Below are positions 25,967 to 34,302 of a stretch of DNA of 64,000 bases, piece by piece (position 1 is the stretch's first letter; each line of letters begins with the position of its first letter). The position numbers were made by a program, and so were the translations under genes. The notes beneath the pieces were generated by a model. That model did no database searches, had not been told where the DNA came from, and was given only the letters and a program-made list of their open reading frames with translations. Source of the DNA: Streptomyces sp. YS415 (lineage in GTDB: Bacteria; Actinomycetota; Actinomycetes; Streptomycetales; Streptomycetaceae); assembly GCF_023544665.1 (NCBI RefSeq), contig NZ_JAMJFL010000022.1, positions 1 through 64,000 on the forward strand, written 5' to 3'.

Positions 25967-26920
25967 ATGAGCCTCCGGTTCGTCGCCGCCCGAGCAGGCA
26001 TGCTCGTCGTGACCGTCCTCGTCTCCAGCCTGGCCATCTACGGCGCGATGTTCCTCACGCCCGGAGACCCCGCCACCCTGCTCGTCGGCGGCAGCCGCGA
26101 CCCCGACCCCGCCGTGCTGGCGCAGATCCACCGCGAGTACCACCTGGACGATCCGTTCGTCCAGGGCTACTGGCACTGGCTGAGCAACTGTTTCCAGGGC
26201 GACTTCGGGAAGTCGCTGGTCTACCGGGACTCCGTGGCCGACCTCATCGACGCCCGCGCCGGAGACACCCTCGCGCTCGTCGCCTACGCCGCCGTCCTCA
26301 TCCTCACCGTCGGCATCGTCCTCGGTACCGTCTCAGCCCTGCGCGGCGGCCGCACCGATGCGCTGGTCACGACGGTGACGGCGGGGGCGATGGCGGTACC
26401 GACCTTCGTCATGGCCGTGCTGCTCATCTGGCTCTTCGCCGTCCAGCTCCCCTGGTTCCCCGTCTACGGCTCCGGCGAGGGCTTCACCGGCACCCTGTCC
26501 CATCTGACCCTGCCCGCCGTCGCGTTGGCGATGACCTGGATCGGCTACGTCGCCCAGGTGACCCGGACCGCCGTGCGGGCGGAGTTGGGCGCGGAGCACG
26601 TGGAGACGGCGCGCAGTCGCGGCGTACCGGAGTGGACGGTGATCAGGAGGCATGTGCTGCACAACGCCTTGGGGCCCGTCTTCGCGGTCTCCGGTGTCGG
26701 CATCGCGGGCCTCTTCGCCACCGCGGCCGTCGCCGAGCAGGCCTTCGGCACCGGAGGGCTCGGCGCCCTCATGATCGAGGCCGCCGCCAAGCAGGACATG
26801 GCCGTGGTCCAGGCCGTGTCCCTGATCTTCGTGGTCGTGTTCGTCGTCCTCAACACCACCGTCGACCTGGTCAGCGCCGCGCTCGACCCCCGAACCGCAC
26901 AGAAGGGGGCCGTCCGATGA
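25967..26920 (+). CDS. ABC transporter permease, DppB/OppB type
   Basis: A 317-residue inner permease of an oligopeptide/dipeptide/nickel-type importer. There are about six membrane helices; the cytoplasmic coupling loop RAELGAEHVETARSRGVPEWTVIRRH is the conserved EAA-like segment. The N terminus has the family pattern with LTPGDPA after the first helix. I prefer ATG 25967, with GGGGAA upstream; GTG 25958 in the same frame would overlap the preceding stop. It is followed by the second permease with an ATGA overlap. Confidence 0.92.
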   Translation: MSLRFVAARAGMLVVTVLVSSLAIYGAMFLTPGDPATLLVGGSRDPDPAVLAQIHREYHLDDPFVQGYWHWLSNCFQGDFGKSLVYRDSVADLIDARAGDTLALVAYAAVLILTVGIVLGTVSALRGGRTDALVTTVTAGAMAVPTFVMAVLLIWLFAVQLPWFPVYGSGEGFTGTLSHLTLPAVALAMTWIGYVAQVTRTAVRAELGAEHVETARSRGVPEWTVIRRHVLHNALGPVFAVSGVGIAGLFATAAVAEQAFGTGGLGALMIEAAAKQDMAVVQAVSLIFVVVFVVLNTTVDLVSAALDPRTAQKGAVR

Positions 26921-27774
26921 CCGCCGCCCTGTTCTCCCGCACCGCGCCCCGGCAGCGGACCGGACGCCCCCGCGACCATCTGACCCTGGGTGCGGGATGC
27001 GTGGTCGGCCTGTTCGTCCTGCTCGCCGTGATCGGGCCGCTGCTCACCCCGCACGACCCGAACGCGGTCGACCCGCTGAACGTCCATGCCGGATCGACCG
27101 CCGGCCATCTCCTGGGCACGGACGACACCGGACGCGATCTGCTGTCCCGCCTGATCGCGGGTACCCGCGCCAGCCTCGCCGCCCCCGCCGTTGTGATCGC
27201 CGTGTCCACCACGGTGGGCACCTTCCTCGCACTGGCCGGCGCGTGGTTCGGCGGCCGCCTCGACCGGTTCGTGTCCGGCGCGTTGGACATCGTGTTCGGT
27301 TTTCCCGGGCTCATCATGGCCGTCGTCGTCGCCGCGGTCTTCGGCGCCGGCCTCACCGCACCGATCGTCGCCCTGTCGATCGCGTATCTCCCGCTGATCA
27401 CCCGGGTCGTACGGTCCGCCGCGGTCAGGGAACGCAACCTGCCCTACGTCTCCGCACTCCAGTTCCTCGGCGCGCCCACCGCCCGCATCTGGCTCAGGCA
27501 CCTGCTGCCGAATCTGCTCCCTCTCGTCCTCGTCCAGGCCACCATCGGCTTCGGATATGCCCTGCTCGACGTGGCCGCCATCTCCTTCCTCGGCCTCGGC
27601 AGCCAGCCGCCGGACCCGGAGTGGGGACTCATGGTGGCCAACGGGGCCCCCTCCATCCTGGCCGGCCAGCCGCAGCAGTCGCTGTACGCGGGCCTCGCCG
27701 TGCTGATCGTCGTCGTCGCGTTCAACCTGCTCGGAACCGGGCTGTCCCGGCGTCTGCTCGGAGAGAGAGCATGA
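26917..27774 (+). CDS. ABC transporter permease, DppC/OppC type
   Basis: A 285-residue second permease of the importer. The N-terminal extension and helix are followed by the characteristic HLLGTDDTGRDLLSRLIAGTR segment, a FGFPGLIMAVVVAAVFG helix, and the coupling loop around ERNLPYVSALQFLGAPTARI. About six membrane helices are present. Its ATG overlaps the stop of the first permease, and its own stop overlaps the ATG of the first ATPase gene, showing tight operon coupling. Confidence 0.93.
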   Translation: MTAALFSRTAPRQRTGRPRDHLTLGAGCVVGLFVLLAVIGPLLTPHDPNAVDPLNVHAGSTAGHLLGTDDTGRDLLSRLIAGTRASLAAPAVVIAVSTTVGTFLALAGAWFGGRLDRFVSGALDIVFGFPGLIMAVVVAAVFGAGLTAPIVALSIAYLPLITRVVRSAAVRERNLPYVSALQFLGAPTARIWLRHLLPNLLPLVLVQATIGFGYALLDVAAISFLGLGSQPPDPEWGLMVANGAPSILAGQPQQSLYAGLAVLIVVVAFNLLGTGLSRRLLGERA

Positions 27775-28766
27775 GCACACCACCCCTGCTCCACATCGAC
27801 GCCCTCCGCATCGACCTGCCCCTCGACGGCAGGCTCCGGACCGTCGTCCACCGCGCCGAGGTGAGCATCCCCGAGGGATCGGCCGTCGCCCTGGTCGGCG
27901 AGTCCGGGTCCGGGAAGTCCCTGACCGCACGCTCCGTCATGGGCCTGCTGCCCAGAGGCGCGCGGGTCCACGGAGACGTGCGGTTCGCCGGGGAGTCCGT
28001 CCCCGCGATGACGCCCGAACGGCTGCGCGCCTTCCGCGCCCGCGAGGTCGCCATGGTGTTCCAGGACCCCCGCGCCCACATCAATCCGGCCCGCGGCATC
28101 GGCGACTTCCTCATCGAGGGTCTGACGACCGCACGCGGCGTCCCGGCCGCCGAAGCGACCAGGAAGGTGGTGACGATCCTGCGGGAGGTCGGCATCGCCG
28201 ACGCCGAACGGCGCATGCGCCAGCGGCCCCACGAGCTGTCGGGCGGTCTGCTCCAGCGCGTGATGATCGCCGCCGCGCTGGCCGCCGAACCACGCCTGCT
28301 GCTCGCCGACGAACCGACCACCGCGCTCGACGTGACCACGCAGGAGGAGGTGATGGCCATCGTCGCGGAGGCCCGCGAAGCCCGCGGTCTCGCCCTGCTG
28401 TTCATCACCCACGACCTGGAACTCGCGGCCGCCGTGTGCGACCGGGTGGCCGTGATGTACGCGGGCACGACCGTGGAGGAACTCCCCGCCGAGCGCCTGC
28501 ACCGAGGGGCCGCCCACCCGTACGCGCGCGCACTGCTCGCCTCCCGGCCCCCGCTCTCCGACACCGGCGCGCGGCTCTCCCCGATTCCCGGCAGGCCGCT
28601 GTCCGGCTTCGAGGTGCCGGACGGATGCGCGTTCAGCGACCGATGTCCCCGCGTCCAGGAACTCTGCCGCAGCGAGCGGCCGCACCCCAGTCCCACCGGA
28701 GACGCGATGACGGCCTGCCACTTCCCCCACATCAGCGATTCCGAGGAGGTCGGCAGACATGCTTGA
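27771..28766 (+). CDS. ABC transporter ATP-binding protein, DppD/OppD type
   Basis: A 331-residue ATPase of the oligopeptide importer. It has Walker A GESGSGKS, a Q-loop in FQDPRAHINP, the signature HELSGGLLQR (a slightly altered LSGGQ), Walker B LLLADEPTTALDV and the H-loop THD. The C-terminal oligopeptide-type extension carries a cysteine cluster (FSDRCPRVQELC) seen in OppD/DppD families. It overlaps the next ATPase gene by eight bases. It pairs with the following OppF-like subunit to power transport. Confidence 0.93.
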   Translation: MSTPPLLHIDALRIDLPLDGRLRTVVHRAEVSIPEGSAVALVGESGSGKSLTARSVMGLLPRGARVHGDVRFAGESVPAMTPERLRAFRAREVAMVFQDPRAHINPARGIGDFLIEGLTTARGVPAAEATRKVVTILREVGIADAERRMRQRPHELSGGLLQRVMIAAALAAEPRLLLADEPTTALDVTTQEEVMAIVAEAREARGLALLFITHDLELAAAVCDRVAVMYAGTTVEELPAERLHRGAAHPYARALLASRPPLSDTGARLSPIPGRPLSGFEVPDGCAFSDRCPRVQELCRSERPHPSPTGDAMTACHFPHISDSEEVGRHA

Positions 28767-29547
28767 GGTACACAACCTCCGCAAGGAGTTCGGCGACTTC
28801 GTCGCCGTGGACGATGTGACGTTCTCGCTGCCGGAGCGGGGATCGCTGGCGATCGTCGGCGAGTCCGGGTCCGGCAAGACGACCACCGCCCGCATGATCG
28901 CCGGACTCGAGACGCCCACCGGCGGACACATCGTCGTCGCGGGCGACGAGCGCCGACGGGGGCGGTTGCGGTCGGCCGAGCGCCGCGCCCGTGGCCGGCA
29001 GATCCAGATGGTCTTCCAGGACCCCTACTCCTCCCTCGACCGGCGCCAGCGCGTGGGCGACGCCGTCGCCGAGGCGGTCGCGCTGCACCGGCGGATGCCC
29101 GCGGACCGGCTCCGGGCCCGGGTGGCCGAACTGTTCGACATGGTCGGCCTGGACGACCGGCAGGCACGGTCCCTGCCCAAGGCGCTCTCCGGCGGACAGC
29201 GCCAGCGCGTCGCCATCGCCCGCGCCCTGGCCACCGAGCCACGGCTGCTGATCCTGGACGAGGCCCTGGCCGCCCTGGACGTGTCCATCCAGGCCCAGAT
29301 CCTGGCCCTGCTCGCCCGGATCCGCGCGGACACCGGAACCGGGCTGCTGTTCATCACCCACGACCTCGGAGCCGTCCGGCACATCAGCGACGAGGTGCTG
29401 GTGATGCGGGCAGGCAAGGTGGTCGAGCACGGTACGGTCGCCACCGTCCTGACCAGCCCTCAGGAGCCGTACACCCAGGCCCTCATCGCCGCCGTCCCGA
29501 AGCCCGGCTGGACACCGCGCAGAAGGGCGGGCGCGCTCGGCGCCTGA
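28759..29547 (+). CDS. ABC transporter ATP-binding protein, DppF/OppF type
   Basis: A 262-residue ATPase, second nucleotide-binding subunit of the importer. It has Walker A GESGSGKT, Q-loop FQDPYSSLDRR, signature KALSGGQRQR, Walker B LLILDEALAALDV and H-loop THD. It is the last gene of the rightward CocE-importer operon. A strong hairpin at 29571-29608 follows and probably ends transcription. The gene faces the amidase, which reads leftward from the other side. Confidence 0.93.
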   Translation: MLEVHNLRKEFGDFVAVDDVTFSLPERGSLAIVGESGSGKTTTARMIAGLETPTGGHIVVAGDERRRGRLRSAERRARGRQIQMVFQDPYSSLDRRQRVGDAVAEAVALHRRMPADRLRARVAELFDMVGLDDRQARSLPKALSGGQRQRVAIARALATEPRLLILDEALAALDVSIQAQILALLARIRADTGTGLLFITHDLGAVRHISDEVLVMRAGKVVEHGTVATVLTSPQEPYTQALIAAVPKPGWTPRRRAGALGA

Positions 29548-29570
29548 GGCACGGAGGACCGCACGGTCAA

Positions 29571-29608
29571 GACGTCCGGCCCGTCCCTGAGGGGGCGGGC
29601 CGGACGTC
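29571..29608 (+). terminator. Hairpin terminator after the ABC operon
   Basis: A 17-base arm (29571-29587) pairs with 29592-29608 with one G-T position and a four-base loop. It lies 23 bases after the OppF-like stop codon. No U-tract follows, as is usual in Streptomyces. Confidence 0.75.
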
Positions 29609-29670
29609 GTCGTGTCGAAGAAGGACAGGGCCGAAGAGGGACAGGGGCGAAGAGGGAGCAGAGGGAAACG

Positions 29671-29707
29671 GCGTGCCCCGGCGGTCGGTGGGACCGTCGG
29701 GGCACGC
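29671..29707 (-). terminator. Hairpin terminator after the amidase gene
   Basis: A 16-base arm (29671-29686) pairs with 29692-29707 with one G-T position and a five-base loop. It lies just beyond the amidase stop codon at 29734 and serves the leftward transcript. Confidence 0.75.
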
Positions 29708-29733
29708 CGTCGATGCGCTCAGGGAGCGGGCGG

Positions 29734-31182
29734 TCAGCCGGTCCGCGTCCAGGACAGGGTGGGCCGGGTGCGCGGGGCCCGGGCCTCGATGGCCGTGGCG
29801 ACGTGCAGGAGGAGGTCCTCCTGGAAGCGTCCGCCGATCAGCTGCACGCCCGACGGCAGGCCGTCGCGCAGTCCGGTGGGCACGGAGACGGCCGGGAACC
29901 CGAGCACGGGGACCGCCTGCATCGGCCACTGCGCGGCCAGCAGCTCGCTGACGCGGGTGTCGCCGGCGAGGTCGGCGTCCTGCTCGAACGGCGGCTCGGC
30001 GGCGACCGGCGTCAGCACGATCCGGTCCTGGCCGAGGAACTGCTGGAGCCGGCTGATGAGGGTGCCGCGGCGGGCGTAGCCGCGGATGTAGTCGGTGAGG
30101 GTGGGCTGCTCGCCCCAGATCTCCGCGGCGGCGGCGAAGGAGGACGCGAGGGAGACGCGTACGCCGTCGTCACCGAACTGGTCGATCTCCGACATCATCG
30201 TCTTCAGCTCCTGGTACAGCAGGAGCGACCACAGCCGGGCGGCCTCGCCGAGCAGGGGTAGCTCGACCTCCTCCACCTCGTGGCCGGCCTCACTGAGCCA
30301 GCGGGCGGCGTCGTCCACGGCGGCGTTCACGGCGGGGTGGGACTTGGCCGCTCCGGCGTCGCGGACGACCGCGACCTTCACCCGGTGGGGCTCCCCCAGC
30401 GGCGGACGCGCCGCGAGCCCCACGGGGTCCGTCAGGTCGGGCGTCACCATGGCGTGCAGGCCCAGCCGGACGTCGTCGACGGTCCAGCCGAGCGGACCGT
30501 GGACCGCCATGGTCTGGAACGACAGCGGGCTGTCGAACTCCACCGCACCGCGCGGTTCCATCCCGGAGACCAGGCCCATGGTGGGGCGCAGACCGACGGC
30601 ACCGCAGCAGTAGGCCGGGAAGCGGATGGAACCGCCGATGTCGTTGCCCTGCGAGATGGGGGTCATGCCGGCGGCGACGGCCGCGGCGGCGCCCCCGGAG
30701 GAGCCGCCCGGGGTGTGGCCCGGGTGCCACGGGTTGAGCGTCTTGCCGTGCAGGTCGTTGGCGGTGAACCAGCGCACGGCGAAGGCGGGGCTGTTGCTGC
30801 GGCCCATCAGGGTCGCGCCGGCCTGGCGCAGTGCGGCGATGCAGACGGCGTCCTGCTGGGCCACGGCGCCGGCCCAGGCCGGGACGCCGTGCGAACTGGC
30901 GTAACCGCGCTGCGAAGTGTTGATCTTGGTGGAGACCGGGACGCCGAGCAGCGGGGGCAGGTCCCCGCCCGCGGCGACCGCGGCGTCGGCGGCGGCTGCC
31001 TGGGCGAGGGCCTCCTCGGGCCGGACGTCCACCAGGGCGTTGAGGGCCGGGTTGGTCGCCTCGACACGCGCGAGGAACGCCTCGGCCACCTCGGTCGCCG
31101 AGAAGGACTTCGCGCGGATTCCGGCGGCCAGTTCGGCCGCCGAGCGGTCCCACAGCGGTGCGTCGGCCGTGGCGTGGGTCAT
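29734..31182 (-). CDS. Amidase (amidase signature family)
   Basis: A 482-residue amidase-signature enzyme that hydrolyses C-N amide bonds. The catalytic Ser-Ser-Lys set is visible: Lys in VPVSTKINT, the cis-Ser in the glycine/serine-rich PGGSSGGAAAAVAAG, and the nucleophilic Ser in GNDIGGSIRFPAYCCG. I chose ATG 31182, preceded by AGGAG; the frame extends further upstream without such a site. It follows the solute-binding protein gene by 29 bases on the same strand, so the two form an operon that faces the importer. It probably processes the imported amide or peptide. Confidence 0.92.
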   Translation of the reverse strand: MTHATADAPLWDRSAAELAAGIRAKSFSATEVAEAFLARVEATNPALNALVDVRPEEALAQAAAADAAVAAGGDLPPLLGVPVSTKINTSQRGYASSHGVPAWAGAVAQQDAVCIAALRQAGATLMGRSNSPAFAVRWFTANDLHGKTLNPWHPGHTPGGSSGGAAAAVAAGMTPISQGNDIGGSIRFPAYCCGAVGLRPTMGLVSGMEPRGAVEFDSPLSFQTMAVHGPLGWTVDDVRLGLHAMVTPDLTDPVGLAARPPLGEPHRVKVAVVRDAGAAKSHPAVNAAVDDAARWLSEAGHEVEEVELPLLGEAARLWSLLLYQELKTMMSEIDQFGDDGVRVSLASSFAAAAEIWGEQPTLTDYIRGYARRGTLISRLQQFLGQDRIVLTPVAAEPPFEQDADLAGDTRVSELLAAQWPMQAVPVLGFPAVSVPTGLRDGLPSGVQLIGGRFQEDLLLHVATAIEARAPRTRPTLSWTRTG

Positions 31183-31211
31183 CGTCGTCTCCTGGTGCGA
31201 GGGGGTTGTGG

Positions 31212-32858
31212 TCACTTGCCGGTACCGCCGAGGTGCGCGGCCCACGGCATGCCCATGTAGGCGAAGGAGGCCGGGGCGCCGCTGAGGCGCTTGTTCATGA
31301 ACATCCGCTCGTGCGTGGTGGCGAGGAAGACCGCGGGGACGGTCGGCGTGAACAGGGCCTGCGCCTCGCCGTACGCCGTGGCCGACGCCACCGGGTCGGA
31401 GGAGGTGCGGGCCCGGTCGAGCAGCCGGGTCACCTCGGGGTTGTGGTAGTTCGTCCAGTTGAAGATGCCACGGGGATTGACCATCTCGGCGACGTAGGAC
31501 GCCGGGTCCGGCATGCCGACGTAACCGAAGGTGAGGACGAGGTCGAGACCCTTGCGGACCGAGGGATCGTAGAACAGCGAGGACATCTCGGCGGGCTGGA
31601 GCTGCTTGATCTCGATGTCGATGCCGATCTCCTCCGCCGCGGCCTGGATGAAGGTCAGCGCCTGGAGTCCGCGCTGGTCACCGGCGGGGATGGCGGCCAC
31701 CAGCGGGCGCTGGACGGGACCGGCCTGGGCGACCAGCTTCTTCGCCTTCTCCGGGTCCGGTTTCGGTGCGTCGGGGAGCTTCGCGTAGGCGGCGTCGAAC
31801 TGGGCGGCGGCCTTGTCCCCGCGCCAGGTGTGCGGCGGGACCAGTGACTTGAGGGTGGTGGCGTCACCCCCGAAGACGTTCTTGATCAACGCGTCGCGGT
31901 CGATGACCAGGGACAGGGCGTCCAGCAGTCTGCGGTCGGCGGCGGGCGAGTCGGCGTGGCCGGGGATCAGCAGGACGTTCTGGGTCGAGGGGCCGAGGTG
32001 GACGGTGCCGTTGTCGGTCCTGCCGAGCGCGGTCGCGCTGCTGGGCGGCAGTTCGTAGGTGCCGTCCACCTCGCCGGACAGCAGGGCGCTGGTCAGCGTG
32101 TTGTTGTTGGTGATGAACCGGAATTCGACCTGCTTCGCCTTCGGTCTCAGCTCGGTGTCCCAGTAGGCGTCGTTGCGCTCCAGGGTGATGCTGCCGCCGG
32201 ACTTCCAGGACCCCAGCTCGAAGGGGCCGGTACACATCAGGCCGCCCTTGGCCGTTCCGTAGGCGGGGCCGGCCTTCTCGGCGTACGCCTTCTTGCTGAC
32301 CGCGCCGAACGAGGTGGACAGCGCCTTCGTGAGCGTCTGGTCGTAGCCCTTGGTCCGCAGCGTCACCTGGTGCGGACCGGTGGCCTTGAGGGACGTCACG
32401 GCGGCCAGGTAGGCGCCGTACAGGCCCTGCGTCCTGGGGTCCCGCTGCCGTTCCAGGCTGTGGATCACGTCCTCGGGTGTCATGGGTGTGCCGTCCCAGA
32501 ACCTGACGTCGGAGCGCAGGTCGAGCACGAGGGTGCGGTCGTCGGTCCAGGTGACCTTGCGGGCGAGCCCGGGGGTCAGGGAGAAGTCCGCGTTCATCCG
32601 GGTCAGGGTGTCGCAGAGGTTGCTCTCGACCGTCTGGGGCGAGTAGTCGCCGATCTTCGCGGGGTCCAGGGTGTTGGGCTCGCCGTAGGGCAGGGCCCAG
32701 GTCACCCGGTCCAGTTCGGAGCCGCCGGGAGGGGTGGTGGTGGTGAGACGGTGGGCCGTGGGGGCTTCGCCGTCGACGTTCGACGAGCCGGTGCAGGCCG
32801 TGGCGGCCAGCAGTCCCACGCCCGTGAGCACCGTCAGCACCGATTTCTTCGCAGCCAT
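31212..32858 (-). CDS. ABC transporter solute-binding lipoprotein (peptide/opine/nickel family 5)
   Basis: A 548-residue extracellular binding protein of the oligopeptide family. It has a lipoprotein signal: positive N terminus, hydrophobic stretch and the lipobox LAATAC (Cys near residue 22). Family-5 features include TLDPAKIGDYSPQTVESNLC near residue 60 and TWTDDRTLVLDLRSDVRFWDG. It is the likely substrate receptor of the CocE-linked importer, which has no binding protein of its own. Its promoter carries the second copy of the putative TetR operator. The start is ATG 32858 with AAGGAG upstream. Confidence 0.93.
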   Translation of the reverse strand: MAAKKSVLTVLTGVGLLAATACTGSSNVDGEAPTAHRLTTTTPPGGSELDRVTWALPYGEPNTLDPAKIGDYSPQTVESNLCDTLTRMNADFSLTPGLARKVTWTDDRTLVLDLRSDVRFWDGTPMTPEDVIHSLERQRDPRTQGLYGAYLAAVTSLKATGPHQVTLRTKGYDQTLTKALSTSFGAVSKKAYAEKAGPAYGTAKGGLMCTGPFELGSWKSGGSITLERNDAYWDTELRPKAKQVEFRFITNNNTLTSALLSGEVDGTYELPPSSATALGRTDNGTVHLGPSTQNVLLIPGHADSPAADRRLLDALSLVIDRDALIKNVFGGDATTLKSLVPPHTWRGDKAAAQFDAAYAKLPDAPKPDPEKAKKLVAQAGPVQRPLVAAIPAGDQRGLQALTFIQAAAEEIGIDIEIKQLQPAEMSSLFYDPSVRKGLDLVLTFGYVGMPDPASYVAEMVNPRGIFNWTNYHNPEVTRLLDRARTSSDPVASATAYGEAQALFTPTVPAVFLATTHERMFMNKRLSGAPASFAYMGMPWAAHLGGTGK

Positions 32859-32951
32859 GGCTGATGCTCCTTGCGGAGAGGAGTGAGAAGAGGGGAAACA
32901 CGCTCGACATGGGGGGACGGGAACGCCGACGAGCCGTTATAAACGAACGTC

Positions 32952-32968
32952 ATACAACGCTGTTGCAT
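32952..32968. promoter_or_regulatory. Candidate TetR operator, right copy
   Basis: ATACAACGCTGTTGCAT is an inverted repeat with seven-base arms and a three-base centre; one position in each arm differs. It shares the core CAACGCTGTT with 24220-24236 next to the TetR gene. It lies between the solute-binding protein (leftward) and the DUF3237 gene (rightward), so either or both could be controlled. Confidence 0.6.
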
Positions 32969-33116
32969 CTCAAGCTGGCATCTGGTGAGCTAACGAGTCA
33001 AGAGCAGGACGTGACCATCTCGTGCAGCAGACGTCCGCCCCGCCGGGCCCGACCCGGCACCCTCGGCGCGCCCAGCGCTGGCGCGCCGACCCCTTTCACA
33101 GAAGCGGAGAACCACC

Positions 33117-33578
33117 ATGTCCTTCACTCCCGCCCTCGACTTCGCCTTCGAGATCCGCGCCGAGGTGTCCGACACGCTGCACATCGGCAACGGCGACGGG
33201 GAGGTCACCGAGTTCACCCCCATCACCGGCGGCAGCGTGGACGGCCCCCGGCTGCGCGGGACGGTCCTGCCCGGCGGAGGCGACTGGAGCAGCACGCGCG
33301 GGGAGGTCTGCGAGCTGGAGGCCCGCTACCTGCTCCAGGCGGAGGACGGTGCCGTGATCGACATCGTCAACCGCGGCTACTACCGGCCCCGGGCCGATGC
33401 CCCGGACCAGTTCGACGGCGATCTGCAGGTCTCCGAGGCGGGGCACTACTACCGCACGTCCCCGGTCTTCCGCACGGACGCCCCCGCCCACCGCTGGCTC
33501 GCGGAGACGGTCTTCGTCGGCCTGGCCCGCCCGGACGGCGAGAACGCCGTCGTCATCCGGATGTACGCGCTCAAGTAA
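33117..33578 (+). CDS. DUF3237 family protein
   Basis: A 153-residue protein that I recognise as the DUF3237 family, a beta-barrel-like fold of unknown function often found near catabolic genes. Features seen are the opening FEIRAEVSDTLHIGNG, the block GPRLRGTVLPGGGDW and the closing WLAETVFVGLARPDG, all typical. The ATG at 33117 has AGAAGCGGAG upstream. It is divergent from the solute-binding protein and may share the TetR operator at 32952. No catalytic residues can be assigned. Confidence 0.85.
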   Translation: MSFTPALDFAFEIRAEVSDTLHIGNGDGEVTEFTPITGGSVDGPRLRGTVLPGGGDWSSTRGEVCELEARYLLQAEDGAVIDIVNRGYYRPRADAPDQFDGDLQVSEAGHYYRTSPVFRTDAPAHRWLAETVFVGLARPDGENAVVIRMYALK

Positions 33579-33587
33579 CCGGTCCGC

Positions 33588-33622
33588 GCCGTGACCCGAG
33601 CGCTGTCACCTCGGGCCACGGC
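33588..33622. terminator. Bidirectional hairpin between DUF3237 and MarR genes
   Basis: A 13-base arm (33588-33600) pairs with 33610-33622, with one mismatch and a nine-base loop. It lies between two converging stop codons. Confidence 0.65.
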
Positions 33623-33630
33623 GGAGCCGC

Positions 33631-34044
33631 CTAGGACAGGGCTCGCCATGCCGCGTTCAGCGCCTCGCGGAACGCGGCGGTCTGCTCCGCGCTCAGGTCA
33701 GCGACCATGGCCTCCTCCAGCCGGCGCGCCGGTTCGGCGTACTCGGCGAGCAGCCGCCGGCCCGGGGCCGCGAGCAGGATGAGGCGTTCGCGGCGGTTGG
33801 CGGGGTTGGGCTCGCGGTGGATCAGGCCGCGGCTCTCCAGCGCACGGACCATGTCGGCCATGGTCTGGGCCGTGACGAAGGAGTCGCGGGCCAGCTGCGC
33901 GGCGGAGATGCCGTCGTGGCGCTCCAGCACGGTGAGGGCGGTGTACTGCAGCGCCGTGATGCCGGCGGGCTTGAGCAGCTCGTCCAGGCGGGCGCGCACC
34001 GCCAGCTCCGCCCTCTTGACCAGGTAGAGCAGCGAGGTGCTCAC
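33631..34044 (-). CDS. MarR-family transcriptional regulator
   Basis: A 137-residue winged-helix regulator of the MarR family. The recognition region is ISAAQLARDSFVTAQTMADMVRALESRGLIHREPNPANRRERLI, quoted here only by its core SFVTAQTMADMVRALESRGL. I chose GTG 34044 because GGGAGG lies just upstream; a longer frame to 34164 would run through the operator region. It is divergent from the SDR/amidohydrolase/ligase/MaoC operon, and three phased palindromes lie between them. It probably represses that operon and itself in response to an aromatic or acyl-CoA ligand. Confidence 0.88.
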   Translation of the reverse strand: MSTSLLYLVKRAELAVRARLDELLKPAGITALQYTALTVLERHDGISAAQLARDSFVTAQTMADMVRALESRGLIHREPNPANRRERLILLAAPGRRLLAEYAEPARRLEEAMVADLSAEQTAAFREALNAAWRALS

Positions 34045-34130
34045 GTTCGGCCTCCCGTGGTGGCGTCTTCCCGCGGGTGACCACGGGGTGCCGCCGGGGG
34101 TGGCGGCTCGTGGCCACTCTAGGCCGTTGA

Positions 34131-34209
34131 CAGGAATCCTGTTGATTGCCCAGACTGCGTTCATCAGGATTCCTGTCGATCGCGGATTCTCGTCGATCTC
34201 GGATTCCTG
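34131..34209. promoter_or_regulatory. Three phased candidate MarR operators
   Basis: CAGGAATCCTG at 34131-34141, CAGGATTCCTG at 34165-34175 and CGGATTCCTG at 34200-34209 have centres about 34 bases apart, close to three helical turns. All lie between the MarR gene and the SDR operon, as expected for cooperative operator binding. The repeats are direct observation; the regulator assignment is inferred. Confidence 0.65.
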
Positions 34210-34302
34210 TCATCCCGGCGCGTGCCGGCTCTTCGGCATCCCCGTATGCCCCTTCCCCCTCCTCATTTCCCCCTCCTCATCCCCTTCCGAGAGGCACCTC
34301 TC

